Assembly (NCBI RefSeq): GCF_900109995.1
Contig: NZ_FOCB01000003.1
Location: forward strand, 404,326 to 468,325
Direction: 5' to 3'
DNA: 64,000 bases
Source: Pseudomonas sp. ok272
GTDB lineage: Bacteria; Pseudomonadota; Gammaproteobacteria; Pseudomonadales; Pseudomonadaceae
Positions 36,266 through 44,475 of the stretch are shown one piece after another; position 1 is the stretch's first letter; every line of letters starts with the position of its first letter. The position numbers were made by a program, and so were the translations under genes. Under the pieces are notes generated by a model. It worked only from the letters and a program-made list of their open reading frames with translations. It had not been told where the DNA came from and ran no database searches.

Positions 36266-37597
36266 ATGAAGAAGGCAAAGCTAAGCCTCGCCTGGCAGAT
36301 CCTCATCGGTCTGGTACTGGGCATTGCAATCGGGGCACTGCTCAACCATTTCAGTGCCGAAAAAGCCTGGTGGATCAGCAACGTCCTGCAACCTGCGGGC
36401 GACATCTTTATCCGTCTGATCAAAATGATCGTGATCCCTATCGTGATCTCCTCGTTGATCGTCGGGATTGCCGGCGTTGGGGACGCGAAGAAGCTCGGGC
36501 GCATTGGCGTCAAGACCATCATTTACTTTGAAGTCGTGACCACCATCGCCATCCTGGTGGGCCTGGTGCTGGCTAACCTGTTCCATCCGGGCGCGGGGAT
36601 CGACATGAGCACCCTGGGTACGGTGGATATCTCCAAGTACCAGGCCACGGCTGCCGAGGTCCAGCATGAACACGCGTTCATCGAGACCATCCTCAACCTG
36701 ATCCCGTCGAACATCTTCGCTGCCATTGCGCGTGGCGAGATGCTGCCGATCATCTTCTTCTCGGTGTTGTTCGGTCTCGGCCTGTCGAGCCTGCAATCGG
36801 ACCTGCGCGAGCCGCTGGTGAAGATGTTCCAGGGCGTATCGGAAAGCATGTTCAAGGTCACTCACATGATCATGAACTACGCGCCTATCGGTGTATTCGC
36901 ACTGATCGCCGTGACCGTGGCCAACTTCGGCTTCGCCTCGTTGCTGCCACTGGCCAAGCTGGTGATCCTGGTTTACGTCGCCATTATCTTCTTTGCCTTC
37001 GTCGTGCTGGGCCTGATTGCCCGCCTGTTCGGCTTCTCGGTGATCAAGCTGATGCGCATCTTCAAGGATGAGCTGGTGCTGGCTTACTCCACCGCGAGCT
37101 CTGAAACCGTGCTGCCACGCGTGATCGAGAAGATGGAAGCCTACGGTGCGCCAAAAGCCATTTGCAGCTTCGTGGTGCCGACCGGCTATTCGTTCAACCT
37201 CGACGGTTCGACCCTGTACCAGAGCATCGCGGCGATCTTCATTGCCCAGCTCTATGGCATCGACCTGTCCATCAGCCAGCAACTGCTGCTGGTACTGACC
37301 CTGATGGTCACCTCCAAAGGTATCGCCGGCGTGCCGGGCGTGTCCTTCGTGGTGCTGCTGGCGACCCTGGGCAGCGTGGGCATTCCATTGGAAGGCCTGG
37401 CGTTCATCGCCGGTGTCGACCGCATCATGGACATGGCCCGTACCGCCCTGAACGTGATCGGCAACGCCCTGGCGGTGTTGGTGATCGCACGTTGGGAAGG
37501 CATGTACGACGACGCCAAGGGCCAGCGCTACTGGAACTCCCTGCCGCACTGGCGCAGCAAAGAGAAGCTGCCGGCGGGTGAGTCGTCGAGCAACTGA
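36266..37597 (+). CDS. gltP: Glutamate/aspartate:proton symporter
   Basis: This 443-residue DAACS-family transporter takes up glutamate and aspartate with protons. About eight helices and two hairpins are expected. Signatures: AYSTASSETVLPRVIEKME (serine-rich HP1 loop), PTGYSFNLDGSTLYQ and GIAGVPGVSFVVL (HP2), and FIAGVDRIMDMARTALNVIG with the substrate-binding Asp and Asn. ATG 36266 (MKKAKLSL) has a TAAGGGT ribosome-like sequence upstream. Confidence 0.95.
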   Translation: MKKAKLSLAWQILIGLVLGIAIGALLNHFSAEKAWWISNVLQPAGDIFIRLIKMIVIPIVISSLIVGIAGVGDAKKLGRIGVKTIIYFEVVTTIAILVGLVLANLFHPGAGIDMSTLGTVDISKYQATAAEVQHEHAFIETILNLIPSNIFAAIARGEMLPIIFFSVLFGLGLSSLQSDLREPLVKMFQGVSESMFKVTHMIMNYAPIGVFALIAVTVANFGFASLLPLAKLVILVYVAIIFFAFVVLGLIARLFGFSVIKLMRIFKDELVLAYSTASSETVLPRVIEKMEAYGAPKAICSFVVPTGYSFNLDGSTLYQSIAAIFIAQLYGIDLSISQQLLLVLTLMVTSKGIAGVPGVSFVVLLATLGSVGIPLEGLAFIAGVDRIMDMARTALNVIGNALAVLVIARWEGMYDDAKGQRYWNSLPHWRSKEKLPAGESSSN

Positions 37598-37623
37598 TAG
37601 CAAAACGCTGCAGGACTGCTTTA

Positions 37624-37714
37624 TGTGGGAGCGAGTTTGCTCGCGATGACGGACTGACCGCTAACACTTACGTTGGCTGAAACACCGCGATCGCGAGCAG
37701 GCTCGCTCCCACAG
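37624..37714. repeat. REP inverted pair after gltP
   Basis: GTGGGAGCGAGTTTGCTCGCG and the complementary CGCGAGCAGGCTCGCTCCCAC face each other across about 47 bases. Confidence 0.9.
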
Positions 37715-37746
37715 AGAATGGAGGCTAGCGGCCAGCGCAGCACCCG

Positions 37747-37774
37747 ACAAACCCCGGAGAAATCCGGGGTTTGT
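37747..37774 (+). terminator. Hairpin between gltP and the next gene
   Basis: ACAAACCCCGGA and TCCGGGGTTTGT form a 12-bp stem with a GAAA tetraloop. The U tract is short, so termination is likely but not strong. Confidence 0.7.
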
Positions 37775-37825
37775 CGTTTCAGCCCACCCCGCTATCATTC
37801 GCGCATCTTCTTGGGGGTATGACTG

Positions 37826-39055
37826 ATGCTCAATGGCCTGTGGCTCGGGTTTTTCATCGTAGCGGCCGTTTCGGCACTGGCGCAGTGGCTGATCGGCGGC
37901 AATGCCGGGATCTTCGCGGCGATGGTGGAAAGCATCTTCGCCATGGCCAAGCTGTCGGTCGAAGTGATGGTGCTGCTGTTCGGCACCCTGACCCTGTGGC
38001 TGGGTTTCCTGAAGATTGCCGAGAAGGCGGGCATCGTCGACTGGCTGGCCAAGGCCCTGGGGCCATTGTTCTTGCGCTTGATGCCGGAAGTGCCGGCGGG
38101 GCATCCGGCCATTGGCCTGATTACCCTCAACTTCGCCGCCAACGGCCTGGGCCTGGATAACGCGGCCACGCCCATTGGCCTGAAAGCCATGAAAGCCCTG
38201 CAGGAGCTCAACCCGAGTAAAACGGTAGCGAGCAACGCGCAGATCCTGTTCCTGGTGCTTAACGCTTCGTCCCTGACCCTGTTGCCGGTGACGATCTTTA
38301 TGTACCGCGCCCAGCAAGGCGCGCCGGACCCGACCCTGGTGTTCCTGCCGATTCTGCTGGCGACCAGTTGCTCGACCCTGGTCGGCCTGCTGTCGGTGGC
38401 ATTCATGCAGCGCCTGCGCCTGTGGGACCCGGTGGTGCTCGCCTACCTGATTCCGGGGGCGCTGGCCCTGGGTGGCTTCATGGCCTTGCTGGCGACGCTC
38501 TCGGCCACGGCGCTGGCGGGCTTGTCCTCGATCCTCGGCAACCTGACGCTGTTCGGGTTGATCATGCTGTTCCTGTTGGTCGGTGCGCTGCGCAAGGTCA
38601 AGGTCTACGAAACGTTCGTCGAGGGTGCCAAGGAAGGTTTCGACGTGGCCAAGAACCTGCTGCCGTATCTGGTGGCGATGCTTTGTGCGGTGGGTGTGCT
38701 GCGGGCTTCCGGGGCGTTGGACTTCGGGCTTGATGGGATTCGCCACCTGGTGGAGTGGGCTGGCTGGGACACGCGTTTCGTCGATGCCTTGCCGACGGCG
38801 ATGGTCAAGCCATTCTCGGGCAGCGCCGCTCGGGCGATGCTGATCGAAACCATGCAGACTTCCGGGGTCGACAGTTTCCCGGCGTTGGTGGCTGCCACCG
38901 TTCAGGGCAGTACCGAAACCACGTTCTATGTGTTGGCGGTGTACTTTGGCGCGGTGGGGATCCAGCGCGCCCGGCATGCGGTGGGTTGCGCCCTGCTGGC
39001 GGAGTTTGCTGGGGTGGTTGGCGCGATTGGCGTTTGCTACTGGTTCTTTGGCTGA
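37826..39055 (+). CDS. Nucleoside-recognition (Gate) membrane protein, SpmA-SpmB type
   Basis: This 409-residue polytopic protein carries two Gate domains in one chain, like a fusion of SpmA and SpmB. The repeated segments LITLNFAANGLGLDNAATPI and MVKPFSGSAARAMLIETM mark the two halves. The substrate is unknown; the name reflects a domain shared with concentrative nucleoside transporters. It stands alone, with REP elements upstream and a large repeat downstream. Confidence 0.85.
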   Translation: MLNGLWLGFFIVAAVSALAQWLIGGNAGIFAAMVESIFAMAKLSVEVMVLLFGTLTLWLGFLKIAEKAGIVDWLAKALGPLFLRLMPEVPAGHPAIGLITLNFAANGLGLDNAATPIGLKAMKALQELNPSKTVASNAQILFLVLNASSLTLLPVTIFMYRAQQGAPDPTLVFLPILLATSCSTLVGLLSVAFMQRLRLWDPVVLAYLIPGALALGGFMALLATLSATALAGLSSILGNLTLFGLIMLFLLVGALRKVKVYETFVEGAKEGFDVAKNLLPYLVAMLCAVGVLRASGALDFGLDGIRHLVEWAGWDTRFVDALPTAMVKPFSGSAARAMLIETMQTSGVDSFPALVAATVQGSTETTFYVLAVYFGAVGIQRARHAVGCALLAEFAGVVGAIGVCYWFFG

Positions 39056-39059
39056 AGGT

Positions 39060-39674
39060 TTAACGCTGGTGGGAGTGGGCTGGCTCGCGAGGCGGCCTAT
39101 CACTGGCGGGTGTACATATCCGTTGCTGTGGCCATGGCTGCTGGCGGTTTCGCCCTTACGGCGACTCACTTTTTTTACAAGCGCCTAAAAAAAGTAAGCA
39201 AAAAAACGCTCGCCCCGAGCGTCCGGCCCCTCGCTAAGGCTCGGGGTTCCTTCGCTGCGGTATCCCTCTGGGGGCATCGCCTCCGGTTTGCTGCGCTGCA
39301 CCTCCATGCGATGAGTTCGACTGCGTCGAACGGCGCTGCGCGCCAGTCCCCAGAGGGACACCTCCACTCAGCCTGCCGAAGGGGCGGGTGGATCAAAAGC
39401 CAGATCAAGATCAAGAGCTTCAGGCGAGCTACCGCTCGGCCTGTTGAGTGGTGAAGAGCGGATCGGGGGGCGGTGGGAGTCTGGTGATGATGCTGGATTT
39501 GCTTTTGGTGGGAGCTGGCTTGCCTGCGAAGGCGGCCTATCAGCCGACCAATGTCTAGCAGCAGTACACCAATCCACTGTGGGAGCGAGCCCACTCGCGA
39601 AGGCGGCCTATCAGCCGACCAGTCCCTTGCCGATACACCTCACTCCCATAGGTGTTGCTTTGGACCCTCAGGCC
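39060..39674. repeat. Large intergenic mosaic repeat with REP copies
   Basis: About 610 bp without a credible gene. It contains REP-like copies at 39,069-39,104, 39,509-39,550 and 39,579-39,621; the last two share CGAAGGCGGCCTATCAGCCG in the same orientation. A 39,140-39,400 block (ACTTTTTTTACAAGCGCC through AAAAAAACGCTCGCCCCGAG to CCCAGAGGGAC) resembles a dispersed repeat common between pseudomonad genes. Open frames in it read as low-complexity Arg/Ser/Ala-rich peptides. Confidence 0.7.
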
Positions 39675-40307
39675 TCAGGGCCTCGCGGGCGCGACTTTCT
39701 GCCCCTGCTCCACGGTCCAGGCGATCACCTGCCGGGTCAGTGTATCGCCCGCCTGGCCGAATCCGACTACGACACCAGGGACTTGCAGGTCACTCAGCGG
39801 CTGGTGCACTTCAAAGCGTTTGCTGGCGAGGATGCGTTGGTCGGTGCCGCGCACCAGCAGGGCGTCCAGGCGAATGACCACTTCGGCGCTATTGCCCTGA
39901 TACTCGGTCTGGAAGGCCTGCAGGTTGCCGCCCAGTTCCAGGTCGGTCTGGAAGTTGCTGTCGTCAGTGCTCAGCAGCGTCACCCGGCCGTCCTGGGCGA
40001 AGCCGTCGAGCAGGCGGTTGCGCAGCAGGATGGGTGTCGGGTTGTTCCAGCGCGAGGCCTTGTAGGCGCTGATCAGGTTGCCTTGGGGGATCACGGCGAT
40101 CTTGGTGTCGTTCAGTGCGTCACCGGTCTGGGGCTTGGAGACTTTCAGCGACCAGGACACGGCGCGGGCCTGGGGTGTCGCGCTTTGCGTGGCCGGCAGG
40201 CGATAGACGTCCTGCGGCTGCGGCTTGGGAAGGATCGAGCAGGCGCTGCTCAGTGCCAGGCTGGCCAGCAACGTGCCATGGGCCAAGGTGCGGTAGACGC
40301 GCTTCAT
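39675..40307 (-). CDS. ABC-transport auxiliary lipoprotein (PqiC/DUF330-like)
   Basis: This 210-residue outer-membrane-type lipoprotein has a lipobox (LSSAC, Cys23) and a domain with VYRLPATQ, VIPQGNLISAYKASRWNNPTP and TDLELGGNLQAF, features of the ABC transport auxiliary family. It is the last gene of the MCE operon and overlaps the MCE protein gene by 4 bp. In relatives such a lipoprotein links the inner-membrane MCE complex to the outer membrane. Confidence 0.88.
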   Translation of the reverse strand: MKRVYRTLAHGTLLASLALSSACSILPKPQPQDVYRLPATQSATPQARAVSWSLKVSKPQTGDALNDTKIAVIPQGNLISAYKASRWNNPTPILLRNRLLDGFAQDGRVTLLSTDDSNFQTDLELGGNLQAFQTEYQGNSAEVVIRLDALLVRGTDQRILASKRFEVHQPLSDLQVPGVVVGFGQAGDTLTRQVIAWTVEQGQKVAPARP

Positions 40308-41242
40308 GGGGTGAACTCCTTGTCGTTATCGCCGCCGAGCAAGTAGCCGCTGGGGTTGGCTTCCAGGCGGCGCGAAATGGCGCGCAGCGAACTCAGGGTA
40401 TCGCGCAACTCGCGGATCGCCGGGGCCAGGCTGTTGAGGCCTTGCATGCCGTTACCCAGGGCGTCCTGATTGTTGTTCAACAGGGTATTAATGGTGGCGG
40501 TGCTCTGTTCCAGGGATTTCATCGCGTGCTCGGCGCTGCCGAACATCTGCTTGCCCTGGTCGTTGAGCAGGCCGTTGGCGCTGCGCATCAGTGCGGCAGT
40601 TTGCTCCATGGCGGCGCTGGCCTGTTTGCCCACCGCAGACAGTTGCTGCATGGCCAGGCGCACGTCGCCGCGCTGGTCAGCGATGGCGTCGGTGGTTTGC
40701 TCCAGGTTTTCCAGGGTCTTGCTCACGCGCCCGACGTTCTCCGCCGACAGCAATTGATTGGCGTTATCCAATAGCCGGCTGACGCTGCCCATCAGGTCTT
40801 CGCTGTTATTGAGCAGTTGGGAAATGGGCGATGGCGTGGCGACGATTTCTGGCAGGTTGCCATCCTTGCCGCGCAGGGTTTGGCTTTGGGGCGTGCCGCC
40901 GCTGAGCTGGATGATCGAGGTGCCGGTGATGCCGGTCAGCGCGAGCTTGGCGAGGGTGTCTTCTTTGACCGGGGTTTCGCCGCTCAGGCGAATACGCGCC
41001 AGCACGCGGCGCGGGTCCTTGGGGTCCAGGCGCAGGCTGACCACGTCGCCGACCTTGATCCCGCTGTACTGCACCGAGCTGCCTTTGGACAGGCCGCTGA
41101 CGGCCTCGTTGAAGACGATCTCGTAGTCCTTGAATTCACTGTCGACGCTGGACTTGGCCAGCCACAGGCCGAACAGCAGGGCACCGGCCACCACAATGAC
41201 GGTGAACAGGCCGATCAATACATGATGGGCTCGGGTTTCCAT
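40304..41242 (-). CDS. MCE/MlaD family substrate-binding protein
   Basis: This 312-residue protein has one N-terminal anchor (about 9-29) and one MCE domain (about 38-118; VQYSGIKVGDVVSLRLDP). A long helical tail (about 140-290) is rich in Gln, Leu and Asn. It should form a ring that passes lipids through the periplasm. ATG 41242 (METRAHHVLIG) is chosen because upstream codons run through poor sequence. It belongs with the adjacent ATPase and permease. Confidence 0.9.
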   Translation of the reverse strand: METRAHHVLIGLFTVIVVAGALLFGLWLAKSSVDSEFKDYEIVFNEAVSGLSKGSSVQYSGIKVGDVVSLRLDPKDPRRVLARIRLSGETPVKEDTLAKLALTGITGTSIIQLSGGTPQSQTLRGKDGNLPEIVATPSPISQLLNNSEDLMGSVSRLLDNANQLLSAENVGRVSKTLENLEQTTDAIADQRGDVRLAMQQLSAVGKQASAAMEQTAALMRSANGLLNDQGKQMFGSAEHAMKSLEQSTATINTLLNNNQDALGNGMQGLNSLAPAIRELRDTLSSLRAISRRLEANPSGYLLGGDNDKEFTP

Positions 41243-41243
41243 G

Positions 41244-42047
41244 TCATACCTCGTTAAGCTGTGAAGCGGCGGTGAGCGCCGCACGGCCACGTGGGCCATG
41301 AAAATACTCGTGAATCCACGGGTCGTCGGTTTCCGATACGACGTCGATGGCATCGGCCACCAACACCTTTTTCTGCGCCAGCACCGCCACCCGGTCGGTG
41401 ATGGTGTAGAGCGTGTCCAGGTCGTGGGTCACCAGGAACACACTCAAGCCCAGCGCGTCGCGCAGGGTCAGGATCAGTTGGTCGAAGGCCGCCGCGCCGA
41501 TGGGGTCGAGGCCGGCGGTCGGTTCATCGAGAAACAGGATGTCCGGGTCCAGCGCCAGGGCCCGGGCCAGCGCGGCGCGCTTGATCATGCCGCCGGACAG
41601 CGAGGACGGGTATTTGTCGGCCGCCGACAGCGGCAATCCGGCCAGGGCCAGCTTCACCGCCGCCAGGTGCTCGGCGTCGCTGCGGCTCAGGCCGGCGTGC
41701 TCGATCAAAGGCAGTGCGACGTTCTCGGTGACCGTCAGCGACGAAAACAAGGCGCCCTTCTGGAACAGCACGCCAAACCGCCGCTCGACCATCGAGCGCT
41801 CATGCTCCGACAGGCTCGGCAGGTTCTTGCCGAACACCCTGACCTCGCCCGCGCTGGGCTGGCGCAGGCCGATGATGCTGCGCAGCAGCACCGACTTGCC
41901 GCTGCCGGAGCCACCGACCACGGCGAGAATCTCACCCTTGTACAAGTCCAGGTCGAGGTTTTCATGCACGCTCTGGCTACCGAAGCGATTGCACAGTCCA
42001 CGCACTTCAATCACCGCCTCGCTCGGCGCACGCTGAACGCGACTCAC
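41244..42047 (-). CDS. ABC transporter ATP-binding protein of the MCE system (MlaF-like)
   Basis: This 267-residue ATPase has Walker A GGSGSGKS, signature LSGGMIKRAALARAL and Walker B ILFLDEPTAGLDP. Its start overlaps the permease gene by 4 bp. It energises lipid movement by the MCE complex. The C-terminal extension (HEYFHGPRGRAAL) matches MlaF-type proteins. Confidence 0.92.
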   Translation of the reverse strand: MSRVQRAPSEAVIEVRGLCNRFGSQSVHENLDLDLYKGEILAVVGGSGSGKSVLLRSIIGLRQPSAGEVRVFGKNLPSLSEHERSMVERRFGVLFQKGALFSSLTVTENVALPLIEHAGLSRSDAEHLAAVKLALAGLPLSAADKYPSSLSGGMIKRAALARALALDPDILFLDEPTAGLDPIGAAAFDQLILTLRDALGLSVFLVTHDLDTLYTITDRVAVLAQKKVLVADAIDVVSETDDPWIHEYFHGPRGRAALTAASQLNEV

Positions 42048-43189
42048 CAGCCCATCTCCATAAAGAACAAGGCGGCAACCGCATCGAGCACGATCACCAC
42101 GAAAATCGATTGCACCACGCTGGAGGTGGTGTGGGCGCCGACGGATTCGGCGCTGCCGCTGACCTTGAAGCCTTCCAGGCAGCCGATGGCGGCGATCAGG
42201 AAAGCGAAGATCGGCGCTTTTACCATGCCCACCAGGAAGTGCTGGACGCCGATGTCCGATTGCAGCAGGGACAGGAACATGGCCGGCGAGATGTCCAGGG
42301 ACAGCGCGCAGACGACCCCGCCGCCGATGATTCCCGAGAGCATGGCCAGGAACGTCAGCATCGGCAGCGCCACCAGCAACGCCAGCACCCTCGGCACGAC
42401 CAGCAACTCGGTCGGGTCCAGGCCCAGGGTGCGGATGGCGTCGATTTCTTCGTTGGCCTTCATCGAGCCGATTTGTGCGGTGAAGGCACTGGCCGTGCGA
42501 CCGGCCATGAGGATGGCGGTCAGCAACACGCCGAACTCACGCAGGAAGGAAAACGCCACCAGGTCCACGGTGAAGATACTCGCGCCAAAGCTGGCGAGCA
42601 CGGTGGCCCCGAGGAAGGCCACCACGGCTCCGACGAGGAAGGTCAGCAGCGCGACGATGGGCGCGGCGTCGAGCCCCGTCTGTTCAATGTGGGCCACCAC
42701 CGAGGTCATGCGCCAGCGTTTGGGCTGGAGCAGGGTGCGGGCGATGGTTTCCAGGATCAGGCCGATAAAGCCCAGCAGTTGCAGGCTGTCCTGCCAGATC
42801 GTATAGACGGCGCTGCCGATGCGGCTGAGCAACTGCAGGCTGACACTGACTTCAGGTTCCTTGATCGGGATGCAGAAGTCGGTCATTGAGCGGTAGACCG
42901 TCTGCAGCAGCGCGCGGTCGGCGGCGGACAGGCTGCAATCGGGGTGTTCGGCCGACTGGCCGAGGCGTTCGCTGCCCAGCAGCTCGACCAGCAGCGAGGC
43001 CCCCGCGGTGTCCAGCGCGCCCAGGCCATTGAGGTCAATGGTCGTGTGTTCGTCGTACTGGCCCTTGAGGGTTTGGCTCAGGTGCTTGAGGTCGGTGTAA
43101 TGGGCGAGCGTCCAGTCCCCCGTGACGCGCAACTGCGCAGGGGCGTGGGAGGTGTCTAGTTGGGCACTGCCGGCCATGTTATTGCTCAT
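42044..43189 (-). CDS. MlaE-type permease with N-terminal STAS-like domain
   Basis: This 381-residue protein has a soluble STAS-like domain (about 10-115; TIDLNGLGALDTAGASLLVEL) fused to an MlaE permease (about 150-375) with AFLREFGVLLTAILMAGRTASAFTAQIG-type signatures. In canonical Mla systems STAS (MlaB) is a separate protein. ATG 43189 (MSNNMAGS) is chosen with GGAG just upstream; TTG 43213 and ATG 43177 are alternatives. First gene of the four-gene MCE operon. Confidence 0.9.
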   Translation of the reverse strand: MSNNMAGSAQLDTSHAPAQLRVTGDWTLAHYTDLKHLSQTLKGQYDEHTTIDLNGLGALDTAGASLLVELLGSERLGQSAEHPDCSLSAADRALLQTVYRSMTDFCIPIKEPEVSVSLQLLSRIGSAVYTIWQDSLQLLGFIGLILETIARTLLQPKRWRMTSVVAHIEQTGLDAAPIVALLTFLVGAVVAFLGATVLASFGASIFTVDLVAFSFLREFGVLLTAILMAGRTASAFTAQIGSMKANEEIDAIRTLGLDPTELLVVPRVLALLVALPMLTFLAMLSGIIGGGVVCALSLDISPAMFLSLLQSDIGVQHFLVGMVKAPIFAFLIAAIGCLEGFKVSGSAESVGAHTTSSVVQSIFVVIVLDAVAALFFMEMGW

Positions 43190-43243
43190 AAGCTCCGTGC
43201 TTGTTCGGCTCAAACGCAGTGCTACGTAATAGCACGATCCTGG

Positions 43244-44287
43244 TTATTTTGCCTGGCTTGGCGCGACGTTGTTTTGACGTGTGTCGGTCACTTCGAAGCG
43301 CAGCACACCGATGACCTGGCCATCTTCGGTCAATACGCGGACCTGCCAGTCGCCGACCGGGTTACCCGGGAAGTTCTGCTTGTGGGTCCAGGCCCGATAG
43401 CCTTCCTTGCGCCCACCGCGGATATCCAGGGCGATGCGGTCGACCTCCTGGCCGTTGAACTTCCACACGTGGTAGATCCGCTCATCCAGCCCGCGTGGCG
43501 CGTTGATGGCGGTGTAGGCATACAGGCCGTCGCGGCGCAGTTGGCTGACGCTGATCTCCTTGAGGCTGTCGCCCGGGGTACGGTCCTGCAATTGCGGGCT
43601 GATGGCCACTTCGGTCATCCACAACGTCGCCGGCGGCACCCATGAGCGCAGGAACCAGCCCGCCGCGCCAATGGCCAGGGTGATGCTCAGCACGCTCAGG
43701 CCGCCGCGCCAGGTGCGGATCGGGAAGATCGACGCCAGGCTGGGAAACGACAGCAGCATGGCGATGCCCAGGGCCAGCTTGAAGCTCTGGGCGGTGGTCA
43801 GGTGCAGGATGATCGGCAGCGCGGTCAGCAACGCGGCAAACAACGTCAGGGTGTGCAGCGCCAGGAACAACCAACGCCGCGGCGCCAGCCATTTGTAGTA
43901 CAGCGGGTCGATGATCGAAATCAGCGCCGCGGCCCCCAGCAGGCCGGTGAACACCAGTTGCCCGCTGTTCCAGGTGGTGGTGATGAAAAAGAACGGCAGG
44001 ACGAAGAACAGGCTTTCCTGGTGGATCATCTGCGTGGCATAGCGCAGCAGGGGCTGGGGGATTTCGCGCTTGAACACCTGGGTGAACAGCTGCGTCAGGC
44101 TGTTTTCCAGCATCAGCCAGAGCCAACTGACCAGCATGATGGTGGCGATCCAGGTCGCCAGGCCTTGTTGGCGGTCGACCAGGATGAAACTGCCGACCCC
44201 CGAGATGAACCCCCCCAGCGCAATGACCCCGGGATAGCGCTTCATCAGTTCGAGGAGGCGCTGTACGTATAGGGTCAGGTTAGGCAT
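43244..44287 (-). CDS. DUF5924/DUF2914 membrane protein
   Basis: This 347-residue protein has about seven hydrophobic segments in the first 230 residues and a C-terminal soluble domain (about 240-347), with the DUF2914 signatures HVWKFNGQEVDRI and GYRAWTHKQNFPGNPVGDW. The function is unknown. The ATG at 44287 has no strong ribosome site. It lies upstream of the MCE operon in the same direction but may be separate. Confidence 0.82.
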   Translation of the reverse strand: MPNLTLYVQRLLELMKRYPGVIALGGFISGVGSFILVDRQQGLATWIATIMLVSWLWLMLENSLTQLFTQVFKREIPQPLLRYATQMIHQESLFFVLPFFFITTTWNSGQLVFTGLLGAAALISIIDPLYYKWLAPRRWLFLALHTLTLFAALLTALPIILHLTTAQSFKLALGIAMLLSFPSLASIFPIRTWRGGLSVLSITLAIGAAGWFLRSWVPPATLWMTEVAISPQLQDRTPGDSLKEISVSQLRRDGLYAYTAINAPRGLDERIYHVWKFNGQEVDRIALDIRGGRKEGYRAWTHKQNFPGNPVGDWQVRVLTEDGQVIGVLRFEVTDTRQNNVAPSQAK

Positions 44288-44358
44288 TCGGCGGTTCACA
44301 GTGATCAGAGGGACAAGCCGGCACAGGATACCGCTGGTGAGAAACAGACGCGACCCTT

Positions 44359-44447
44359 GTGGGAGCGAGCCTGCTCGCGATGAGGGCGTTAGATTCAACA
44401 TGGAGGTTGACGGACACCCCGCCATCGCAAGCAGGCTCGCTCCCACC
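44359..44447. repeat. REP inverted pair
   Basis: TGTGGGAGCGAGCCTGCTCGCG and GCAAGCAGGCTCGCTCCCACC face each other across about 47 bases, between the DUF2914 and M16 genes. Confidence 0.9.
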
Positions 44448-44475
44448 GGGTTTTGCTGTTACCGGACAGGCCTGT

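Noticed and set aside
39110..39594. Overlapping open frames on both strands downstream of the Gate-domain protein
   Set aside because: They fall in the dispersed repeat and read as Arg/Ser/Ala-rich low-complexity peptides.
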